From: Letharia columbiana
Lineage: Eukaryota; Ascomycota; Lecanoromycetes; Lecanorales; Parmeliaceae
Reading direction: 5' to 3'
Assembly (NCBI RefSeq): GCF_014066305.1
Contig: NW_023501081.1
Coordinates: forward strand, 186,001-250,000
Length of the DNA stretch: 64,000 bases
In this document: positions 20,969 to 31,500 of the stretch, piece after piece
How positions within the stretch are numbered: the stretch's first letter is position 1
Layout: every line of letters begins with the position of its first letter
Made by a program: the position numbers and the translations under genes
Notes under the pieces: model-generated
What the model was told of the DNA's origin: nothing
Database searches by the model: none
The model's input: only the letters and a program-made list of their open reading frames with translations

Positions 20969-21891
20969 GGCCACGTGAGCACATGGCCGCTGCCAAGGAT
21001 TGTGGCCCGGGTCCCGCTCCACCGTTACGACATGGAATGATAGAATGAGAATGGGCTTTGGGATTGGTGTGTGGAAATGGACTGGGCCTTTCGGACCGTG
21101 GGCAGGTTGCAGACTCTTCCATTTCTGTCCCAATTTTCCGGCTCAACAGATTTCGAGAACTCTTCCCGTGGGATGTTAGGGCAGGTTGGACTCACATACT
21201 AGTACAAGTCTACCCACAGTGGATTAATCCTAGAATCAACTCTCGTTCTCTTGTTTCACCCTTTCCATGATCTTCGCAAGTTGTATCTATCTTCTAATTC
21301 CGAAAAGTCCCATCCCATAACTTGTAGGGATATATTTTATACAAGACCGGCAGACACGCCTCGTTTATCGACCACAATCGTCTCGCCAAAGAGCTAACCA
21401 TGATGATCTGCGCCGTACGCCACGCGCCGTAAGGCCTTCTTGTGTGTTAAAGGCCGCAGAGAAGCTCGCCGCCCCATGGATTACTTTGCGGCTTTGTTAC
21501 CACCCCTTGCGAATCTGCGTGCAGCACATGGGGTGAGTGTGCGATGGTGTCAAGAATAGAAGAACCACTCGAAAGGCTCGCACAAGTCCTGGCCTGGAGC
21601 ACGTTGAGTGGTGCATCAAAGGTGCTCAAATGGAAACCATTTGACCGAGGAGAGGAGAGAGAGGCTGTCAGAGAAGTTTGCTTCTCAAGACTATTGAGCT
21701 GCGGCGATGTGGCAACATCAGAGCAGGTGATTTCGCGTCCAACACGCCTCGAAGCGACCGCGCGGTCAGGATTGTGCTAGCTGGCCTTATATCAACAGAA
21801 ACGCCCCAAGTCTGAGCAGCCGCAACTACAATATGATGCCATCCCAGTGCATTGTGTCGTTGTAGTGCACACCTTCTCGTCCAAGCTGATC
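20969..21891. other. Intergenic region between convergent genes
   Basis: The 3' flanks of the GFA gene and the exchanger gene meet here. No gene or repeat is recognised; open frames of 60-165 codons are antisense shadows or lack motifs. Confidence 0.5.
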
Positions 21892-23902
21892 TCATCTGGT
21901 ATTGAGAGTGTTTGGGTCGTCGGCAGGATAAAACCTTGTTGACTTTAGTGAATATTGCAAGGCAGAGGAAGTGAAAAGGCTTACCAGGCTGCTAGAGCAA
22001 TGATCATATACAACACCTGGAGAAGGACGCCCTCGAGCCTATGACCTTGTCAGAAGACTGAATTGGACAGATCAAACTCGAAGACTGACCAATGTGATTT
22101 TCCATCCTGAATGAGGTAGTTGACCAGCAAAACAGCAACAAAAAGCACGGCAATCTGGAAGCCATCGAAGGCAAGGTTCATGTTTGCATTACCCATGATC
22201 CAGCCCAAAACCACGGTGAAAGGAATGACAAGTAGAGCGATCTGCATGCTTGATCCGATCGCGACTCCGATGGCTAGGTCCATCTTATCTTTGCAAGCTA
22301 CCGTCACTGCTGTTGCGTGCTCCGCTGCGTTCCCCACGATGGGAAGGAGGATCAGCCCCACAAAGGTTCTGGAGACCTGCCCACCCTGAGTGATGGCATT
22401 GATGCTATCAACCATGAATTCGGCGCAGATGGCGACAAGCGCAGTCGAAGCGGCAAGGGTGAAAAGAGCCACCCATTTGCTCAATTGAGGAAGTTCTTTC
22501 TCTTCTGGTTCTCGCATTGGCGTCTCCTGGGTGGCTGACCCGCCCATAGAAGCCGAGATACCCGCGCCTATGTTGGCCAATCCTCTAATGGAGTCCCCTT
22601 CCTCTACTCTGGTCCGCCGCTTTTCGACCTTTGTGCTGGGTGCGTTATACATTGACGCGTGAGTCTTCAGCTGGAAGAAGAGATAGGCTGCGTAAACCAG
22701 TAGGAGTAGGATGGCGGTTCCGCGCGAAAGCTGGGTAATTCTCTCTGATTTCAGAGACTCTTTGATTGGAAACAGGGTGTTAGCAAATAGACGGACCAGC
22801 TCCGTGATGGGAACTTACGAAGCCCATCCGCCCACGCCTGAAAAGCCGCAGGAATGATCAAGCTCCCAACAGCTAGAGATAGCAAGCTTGAAGCTGTCTG
22901 CGCAACTGTGATGTTGAAATGCTGCTCGACACGATTGATGCCTCCGAAGAAAAAGCACATTCCCATGACGAGGAGAAGATTCGACAACATGCTGCCGATC
23001 AGGGATTCCTGCACAATATCCACTTCGCCCTTGATTAACGCAATAATGGACACAATCAATTCGACAGCATTGCTATTGTTCAATCAGTGACGGCTGTGTA
23101 TGACCGATTGTGTAATTTCTTACCCGAATGTTGCATTCAACAAACCCCCAATCGTCTCCCCAGTCCGTAGAGCGATCTCCTCCGTTGCATAGCTCAGCAT
23201 AGCGGCAAGAGGGATGATGGCAATAAAGTTGATCACGAAGACTCCGACCTTGGGAACGTTTGCGAAATTGACGGCGATGCCGATGGGAACGAAAACCAAC
23301 AAGACATTGATCCAGGAGTTGAATAGAGTAGCCTTCAGTTGAGATGCAACTGTGAAAGTCTGCGTTTCTTTCGCCCACATCCCCGAGCGTGTTCGCGTCT
23401 TCTTCACTTCCTCAGCTTTCTCCCCGTCCTCCTCTTCCTTGGGTCTGCTCACGAACGGAAATCTCTTTGTGAATCTCCGTCTTGGCTTTCCATCTTTCTC
23501 ATCGGACTTGGCTTCTGAATCGACCACGGTAGAACTCTCTGTTGTCCCAGAATCCTGACTCGGCTCGTGGTCTCGACTAAAATCTTTCACTGCAGATGCA
23601 CCTCCCACAGGCGACTTTCCAGAAGAAGACTGGAAAGAAGAGGGCATTGTTTCTGCATGTTTGGGCGGCTGAAGTGCGTTTACATTCTGTGATCTTCGCT
23701 GGAGCTCGATGGAAGGAGTGAGCTGGCTCTCCGAGCGATTTGTAGGAGGAGGTCGCAATGTGTTCTCCTCGTCCGCTTGATTTGGATCCTTGGTTCGTGT
23801 TCTGGTTTTGCCAAAGGGGTTGTAATTTGTAGGACCATCTTCCTCGCTATACCAGGCTGCTTGTTTGGCAGCTGCGCGATATTTGTCTGGGTTGTGAAGC
23901 AT
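21892..23902 (-). CDS. VCX1: Vacuolar Ca2+/H+ exchanger (CAX family, Vcx1-like)
   Basis: Exons are 23902-23124, 23072-22819, 22759-22090, 22038-21985 and 21934-21892, giving 599 residues with four 50-59-nt introns. A hydrophilic N-terminus of about 170 residues, rich in Ser, Glu and Lys, precedes roughly eleven membrane spans. Both CAX signature repeats are intact: [17 protein letters not shown] and [15 protein letters not shown], each with the acidic residue that carries the cation. A charged loop between the halves matches the acidic-motif region of the family. Such proteins load Ca2+ into the vacuole using the proton gradient and are often calcineurin-regulated. The start is uncertain: a 79-nt intron (23887-23965) could instead join an ATG at 23969, giving 595 residues beginning MHKYRAAAK. 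Confidence 0.92.
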
Positions 23903-24693
23903 CAGTATAGATCAGACATTGCCAGCCATTGTTCAGCGAGTCTGGGGCTTGGCAGTGGCACTTACGCATAACCTGGAGTGGACGGTGGGAGTCAATGTGC
24001 TGAAGCGCGAGAGAGCGTTGGGAAGGTTGTTATGATTCTGGTGGGGCGCAAGATCAGTATTGACAAGTATGAGGTGAGGGGATTTTGGTAGCCTTACGTT
24101 TCTCTAGACGGGTGGTCGTCAGCTGGGCCGCAGGCACACAGCCTTGAGATGGGGAATATGTGGCTGCGAAGACAACAAGGTTCCGGATCCGTCGGTCTCT
24201 GGCAGCTGGGGTTTAGGGCTGATATTGAAGCGAGATGTAAGAAGTAAGAAGTTGCGCTTGGTAAGAAGAATGCTTCAGCACCGGAAGCGCAAAAGAAGAC
24301 TGGGCTGGTGAGAGAGAGTGATGAAGTTGATGAAGCGTGAAAGGAAAGGAAAGGGGAAGGCTTTGCCTCGCCAGCAAGGCAATAGGAATCGCCAAGAGCC
24401 AAGGGTGCCAAGAAGGCCTTACTTCGTTACAGGCTGCCTTGATTGTTTGATTTGTTTGTGAGCGAGTGGCAAATAATGTTGTCGGGAATCAGGGTCGTCA
24501 CAGCGCAGATTTAAGGCTCAAGCTTAGGCTCTCAGGCACTTCTCCGTACTACTGTACTTTACTATACTTTACTGTACTTTACTGTACTTTACTAGTACCT
24601 TACTGAAGAGTGAATTCCCGGACACGAGTCGGCTAGAGTAAAGTAAGGTAAAGTAAAGTAAGCTTTCCCGAAAATAAGATTACTCGTCACCTA
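23903..24693. other. Upstream region of the exchanger gene
   Basis: Holds a possible first exon or leader of the exchanger (near 23966) and the short TACTTTACTG repeats at its far end. Open frames at 24094-24411 are not convincing. Confidence 0.45.
24546..24663. repeat. Short TACTTTACTG direct repeats with inverted copies
   Basis: Several near-copies of TACTTTACTG (about 24547-24602) are followed by AGTAAAGTAAGG-type copies in the opposite orientation (24637-24662). They lie just outside the left edge of the TA-rich block. Confidence 0.8.
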
Positions 24694-24926
24694 TACGGAG
24701 GTCGGCATCAAAAGTCCTGGACAGCGCTAAAATACTTGGCACTCTTGGCATTCTTGGACTTTCTATATAGTTACATTTATTTAACGATAATGCTTTATAT
24801 AATTGCGTATATACTTATTAACTCGCTCGGAGTCGTATAATCGTATATTATCTTCTACGATCTTTCTATACTTATTATTATCTTTAAGACGTATTATCTC
24901 CGTAATATATCTCGATATTTACTCTA

Positions 24927-25556
24927 CATCTGCAAATCTGAAAGTTCCTACTAAATTTCAATTGCTGATCTTGCGAATAGGGCTGAAATTAAGAATTCCG
25001 CCGGTTCAGTAACTATCTCAAAATCAGCCAAAATTCCGCCGGTTTAGCAATTATCTTAAAAATCAACCAAAATTCCGCCGGTTTAGTAACTATCCTAATC
25101 TTTTCCGCCAGTTCTATCAGTTTAGTAGCAATACGCACGAAAAAGAAAGTTTTAATGATCGACGTTGCGACGGCAAGGTTCTATAACGACAGTATCAATA
25201 TTAACTCAAATTTGGCTACGGAATTAAATGATTTAATAAAATTAGTCGCGTGGATAATGCTTTAATATAGCGTATAATAATATATATATTAATAATGATA
25301 TATATTAATACTATATATATATAGAATAATACTTACTAGTAGAGTATATTAGAGTATATTACGTAAAATTTTGAAGTTGCAAATTTTTTTGAAGTTACTA
25401 AATTGATAGAATTGACGAAAGAGTTAAGATAGTTATTAAACTAGCGAAAGAGTTAAATATAGATAAAGTCTACTTAATAGACTAAATCGTACTAAATCGT
25501 ACTTATAATGCGAACCCGGCGGAATTATGGGAAGAAACTTTTTAGATTTACAGATA
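24927..25556. mobile_element. Nested 630-bp TIR element flanked by TA
   Basis: The ends CATCTGCAAATCTG and (reverse-complemented) TATCTGTAAATCT are inverted repeats. TA lies directly outside on both sides (24925-24926 and 25557-25558). The uninterrupted homologous sequence in element 2 (near 26,340-26,350) shows the empty site. CCGCCGG motifs lie in inverted positions inside each end. A TA duplication is the habit of Tc1/mariner-type elements; with no transposase it is MITE-like. Confidence 0.7.
24993..25120 (+). repeat. Three to four ~39-bp tandem repeats with AATTCCGCCGG
   Basis: AATTCCGCCGGTT recurs at about 24993, 25032 and 25070, each followed by AGTAACTATC-like sequence. A decayed fourth copy is near 25098. 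They lie inside the left part of the nested element. Confidence 0.85.
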
Positions 25557-26107
25557 TATTTACTTCTAAATTCTCTTTAAATAGCTTATAATTTTAATAG
25601 TATAGTTATTATCTTTCGACTTTCTTATAAGTTCTTAATATATCTTTTCGAGTAATATAACGTTTTAATTATAATTATAGTTAATAAGACTTAGTAAATA
25701 CTTAGATTCGAGTTTTATTATATAATTAATACTTTAAATATTAAATATATTAATAAAATATAATTAAAATAGGAATAGTAAGAGATTTCTATTTATTATA
25801 TTATATAAAAAGACTTATATATTAAAAGTCTTTATACTCTTTTTATTTCTTTACGCTATAATTAATACTTTAATATTATTACTATTATTACTATTATATA
25901 TTTATTAATATCGCTATTATATATATACTTGATATTTATACTTCGTATATATATACTTTATATATATATACTACGTCGCTATTATATAGAGTACTAATAC
26001 TTATTAAAATAAAGAATAATAATGCTATTTATGAAATTTGAAGTATATCAGACTTAGCCTTACCTAAACCCTTTTTGACATATTTAGACTTTTAGTGTCG
26101 ACCTCCG

Positions 26108-27808
26108 TACGGAGTAATATTAAAGTTCTATACATACGTAAATCTCTTAGCATGCTTAATATTTTAATAAATCTAATCTTTTTTAAATAGCTTTATTTTT
26201 CTAGTAACGATGCTTTATATAGCTATATATATACTTATTTACTCGCTCTATAGGTTATAGAGCTATATATTATCTCTTTTATAATCTTTCTATACTTATT
26301 ATCGCTTTTAAGATAAATAACCTTCGTAATATATCTCGATATTCGCTTTATTTACTTCTAAATCCTCTTTTATATAAGCTTATAATTTTAGCAATATAGT
26401 ATTATTTCTCGATATCTTTACGAGTTCTTAATATATCTTTTTAGTAATTTAACGCTTTATCTATAATTAATAAAGCTCGATTATATTAAGATTCGAAGAG
26501 TTATCGTATTAGATTATTTAAATAATATTTATTAATATATAAATTACTTTCTAATACTTTAATATATAGATTAGATCTTATCTTTTATAACTATTATATT
26601 AAGTCGCTTTTATTTATACTTTTAAGCGAATTTTAGAAGCTTTAAAATAAGAATTTATATCTAATAAGAAGGAGAAGTATAAGAAATATAAACGTATATC
26701 CTTTTTCTAATAGCGATATTATTAATTCTCTTCTTCTTTTCTTAATAATAACTTTCTTAATCTTAGTAGTAAACTTTTACTCGAGTTTCTTATCAGAAAG
26801 ATTCTGTAAATCTATTCGTCGTATATCGGTCTTAAATTCCTAAGCTTCTTTAATCTCAGCTTTTGAGTATTATTAATTTAAGCGGATTCGCGGTATATTC
26901 TTTCTTTTTAGCTATAGTTTCGACTTTTTAAATATAATACGACCTCTTCTTATTATATAAGAAATAATTTTAAAATATAAACTTTATAATATCTACGAAA
27001 CGATATCGCATAGTAGATTTAATAAAGATTTTTTGGTTACCGTTATACGCCTTTTTTTCAATTTAGATTATACTATTTTTTACTTTAATTATCTTTTTAT
27101 CCTCTTAGTCTGTCTTAATATTATAAAGAATTAATTCGGTTTTATTATAGCTTTCGTAGGTTTTTGTAATCTTTGGGTCAAATTTTTTTTTAAGTATCGT
27201 GATTTTTTAATAAAGTTCTTTTTAATAGCTAATATAAATGTTTTCTTATAATTTAGCATCTCTTTTATAGCGTTATAATAATACTCTTAACCTCGGTAAT
27301 AATTAAGGTTTTTAAATTTTATATATTACTTATATATAATGTGTATTTCTAAGACTTTTAAAATTAAATTCTTTAATATAGCTTATTTCTATAGATAATT
27401 AATAGTAAAGCAGAGATCTTAGTAATAATAGTAATAATTAGTTATAATATTGCTTCGTTAAAATAGTATTTAAGTCTATATCGTTATTATATTAATGCTT
27501 AGCTTTTTTATAAATATTTTAATATAGAGAATATGAGAGGATTACTCTTATAGCTATATTAAGAACTTTATATATATATAAGTCTTAGATTCTTTTTTTA
27601 TAGATTAATCGTTTGTATTAACGTCGTATTCGTAAATATACTCTTTATATATAGCTGTATGTCCTTACGCGTATATATCGTTATATATACTTTTATATAT
27701 ATACCTCGTTTATAGCATTGACGTGCTTTAGTAAAATAGTGATATTAGGATATTCAAATATTTGATATTTATCAGATGCCGATTTGGCTTGCGGTTTTTC
27801 CCTCCGTA
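26108..27808. mobile_element. RIP-degraded inverted-repeat element 2
   Basis: Begins TACGGAG at 26108, overlapping the last bases of element 1 in the palindrome CTCCGTACGGAG, and ends CCTCCGTA at 27808. Its first ~400 bp are homologous to element 1 in the same orientation (for example CTCTTAGCATGCTTAAT against CTCTTGGCATTCTTGGA). The remaining ~1.3 kb is TA-rich with stops in all frames, so any transposase has been destroyed. Confidence 0.6.
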
Positions 27809-28580
27809 CGTAGTGCTGAATACTGTAAGGATGAATAAGAGTAGAGTACTGTACTTGTAAGAGAGCGAGAAGGTGAGCTTGGAAAATGCATCAAATGTCT
27901 ATGATGGTTGATGAAATATGCAGCGTCATGGGATTCACTGAAGTACTCTAAGGATCTTCATCACCTACCACTTCTCAAACTTCTACAAGTCTCCCTGATA
28001 CCTGGTATTCTCGCACAGTCCCTTGGGGGTCTCCGTGCGCTGCCGCCCGCCAATACCGTATGCTTCCGAGGAAGCATAGGTATTCTTCCATAACAATCTG
28101 CCGACGATCGGGACTCTATGAGGTTACACAGACGACCTTCTCCTGATATCACCACCATCACTGTTGTCGCGCAGCTTACTGCGGCACAGACTCACGACAT
28201 ATCCCTCACACCATCACGATTTTCTTTTCCGCGCGTTTGCTGGCATGTTGCCGCAGCAATGCCGGGTTGTTGTTGATGAGCCTATCAAGGACAGCGTGAC
28301 ATTCGGATGTGACTCTCCCATGCAAGGCGATAATGCAGGGTCCAACGGCTATCCTATCTACCTAGGTGATCTTGCGACGTGCGAGGCAAACGGGGTACGC
28401 GGTTGCCCTACAAAACGGTCTCGTTTCGGTTTGAAGTGGCATGGGTCTAGTTGCCCAAGTTGCACACTCCTGTAACTACTGTGAAACGAGGTCGCCTGAC
28501 CATGAGACATTTCATCTTGCTAGAGCAGCCGCCGTGATAAGGGAATCATCAAACCCATTTTCATTCAACGGTTACAGAAT
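27809..28580. other. Upstream region of IML1
   Basis: Base composition returns to normal directly after the inverted-repeat element. No additional gene is supported; the short frames at 27908-28093 and 28164-28475 have no motifs. Confidence 0.5.
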
Positions 28581-31500
28581 ATGGCAAACCAGGATCTTTC
28601 TCGTCCGCTCCGTGCCTCACATCTTCGACACATGAGCACGGGTAGCTCCACCACATTTCATGGCGCAGGCCATGCAGATGATACTGCGCCTGGAGCACAT
28701 ATAGGATCCACAGCCCCGAAAGCGGAATCTGGAGTCTCAGTGCGGCTGTTGTGTAGCCTATCAGTACACGATGAGAATTTGTCCACGGAAGACGTCGTCA
28801 TAAATTCGGCGCTTTTCCACGGTAACGAGGTGAAGGCCGGGACTTTGATGCAGCTGACAGCTTTGAAGGGGAATGTTGAGACCATCATCCATGGTGGGAA
28901 GCCACAGAATACCATGCAAAAGCCTACTGCTGCTGCGGATGTCCAACCAGAGAATGTGGACTTGGGTCGGCATCACATTTTCAGTGTAAAACCTATCAGT
29001 GAGGAGATGCTCTTGAAACAGCCAAATGTGCAGATTTCGATTTCGCGTCGAATCGGACATGCATCCGGCTTTGAGAAAGGGAGCCAGGTGTTAGTGTCAA
29101 CAGCGGATGAGGCATCCTGCTACGCTTCCCATGTGGAGATCGTCTTTCGAGATCAATACCTTGCCCGTGGGGACATGTGGCGCCTGGTCTCCGCCGAGTT
29201 GGCTAACCGCTGCATCTTCAGAGGTCAAAGGATCGTTTTCATGGAGAGCATCAAAGCTAGCATTAAAACGATATTTGTGAAGGGCCGGAAAGTGCCGTCT
29301 GCTTTTTTCCATGCATCCACCAAACCCATCTTCCGCAGCGAGTCTGCTCGATATGTTTTATTCGTCCAGATGTCGAAAGAAATGTGGGATTTTGATGCCG
29401 ATGGTACTGGAGAGATTATGTTCGACAAAGTCATCAATGGCTTCCTTCCTGAGCTCTTTGGGAGATGGCAACAACTGAAAGTCAAGCATCTCGTGAGCAT
29501 AGTACTATTCACGAGGATGATATACGAAGATAGGCCGGCTATCAACTCAACCAACGCAGACCTCAGCCAAGAAAGACTACACAAACGAGATAATGGAGAT
29601 AATAGTGACGCGAAAGACTTCTACCGAGTCGTAGCCAGTGATATGGCAAGCGGAGAATGGGCTGACATCCTTAATCAATTAAAAAGAGAGTACAAGGTAT
29701 TCCTTCGAGACATTTCCATCCGGAAGCCTGATGCGGGAGATCACTTACCACTCGGGGCGGACATCTCTTCGGCATTGGCTAATCTACCTAGTCATGTAAT
29801 CGCTGGCCGTCCGTCTGCGGCGACGCACGGGAATGTTCTTGAAGCAATAAATCTAGCATCATCCCAATTCTCCTCCGATTACATTGACCGTGATCTTGTA
29901 AGGACTGGGGTCTCTATTGTAGTGTTGACCCCGAGCGCGGGTCTGTTCGAAGTGGACTACGGCCTCTTGGTTGCCACCAGCGAAAGCCTAATTGATAATG
30001 GTATTGGTATCGATCTGGTCTGCTTGTCGAAGATGCCACTACATTCTGTGCCTTTGTTCAAGTATCGACCGCCTCGTTCCGAGTTGAGTGATTTAACTGC
30101 TGGACGGACACCTCACGTCACCGAAGACCAAGATACACCAACAGGAAGTTTTTCAGGCGGCGCGGGTCAAGTGACAACACTGACGTCGTCAGTGACGCAT
30201 GAGCGGCCACATCAGATAAAGGAAACACTGGGCGGATCATCCGGGCACCCGTGGAGCTATGGCATCCCACACTGGGTCGACATTTCATTCTGGACCGCAC
30301 CATTGGACGAGGACCTCAGGGCAATCGCCGCTCCGATTAAAGCGAAGAACAAGTCAAGTTTCGATGCACCGAGGCATAAGACTTTCGTACCGAGAGTGAA
30401 AATGTACGAATTGCAAATGATGGGCGTCATGGAAAACGCCATTAGCGACATCTCGATCCCAACCCTATCTCAGAGTTTCAGCTCCTCTGTCAGTCAATCC
30501 AGAATTCTATCCTCTACAAGCGTTTTTGGATCCCCAAGACCGGCGAGCGTACATCCAACCTCCGAAGTCTTTGGTTCGCAGAGTGATAGATCGGGCGGTC
30601 GTACACCGAAGCTCTCCTCTTCCATTGTGTCTGGTCGATCCGGCAATCAAAAAAGTATCAGTCCCATGTTCCAGTGGATGAATGAATATGATGACTTGCT
30701 CTTTCGCCATCCTCTGGTGGCGAGAAAAAGAGCTCGAAAGGCAATATCTACACGGAACATATCCATGAGTCACCATTACAGTCCGTCTTTGCTTGGCACT
30801 TCCGCTGGCACCCGTCAGGGTTCTATTGGCAGGCCCAAGCATAGCTCTGATGAAGAAAGCCTCCCCAGTGGAGCAACGCTGGAGCGCCGTGCATTGCGGA
30901 AGAAAGCGGGCGGGAAAGGAAACGATGCTAACTCTGGAAGCAGCAAACAAAAAGCTCGTCCTACTCTGAATACGAAACCGCGTCAGATCAATTTTGGGCC
31001 TCAAGGGTTCGATTTCGCCAGAGCAAAGGCGATTGCAACTACGAGCACTGAACAATCTGCCGGCTACAACGTTCCCACGTCTCTCATAAGTCAAGGCTTC
31101 AAGTCACCATTCCCGATCAAGCATAACCCCCCCTCAATGAAGCTGCCAAGAAAGGCGCACATCAGCACGACCTCGGGCAGTAGCTCTAATCCTCCCGAAG
31201 CCACTCCAAAAGATCAAGACTTGCCACAATCCTCCGACTCTGAGCCGCAGCAGACTTCAAGACCAATCCCAATCAGAAAGCCGACCGCCATACGTGTGAG
31301 CAACGAAGGCGGATACAAGAGCACAGGTGCCCGAAATATTCATGAGCATAAGGCAGCCGGTCAACCAACTGACAGACTTAAAGCATTGCAAGACCTTCGG
31401 GAAGAGGACTCCACGAGATCTACGTCAGACTATGAGCGCATCGACGATTCTCCCACGCTACCAGCAATCCTGTCGCCTGGTACCACACTGGCCCCTTGGT

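Larger units (their letters stand above)
24694..26109. mobile_element. RIP-degraded inverted-repeat element 1
   Basis: The left end, TACGGAGGTCGGCATCAAAAGTC, is mirrored at the right end by an inverted copy (GACTTTTAGTGTCGACCTCCGTA, finishing at 26109). This is a terminal inverted repeat of roughly 25 bp. The interior is almost entirely A/T with no open frame above 60 codons. After the left end its sequence resembles the left part of element 2 with many G-to-A and C-to-T type changes. About 630 bp of it is a separately inserted element (24927-25556). Confidence 0.65.

Noticed and set aside
24694..27808. AT-rich block as a centromere or mitochondrial insertion
   Set aside because: Only 3 kb, with inverted-repeat element ends and internal homology; no mitochondrial genes recognised. 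RIP-degraded transposons explain it better.
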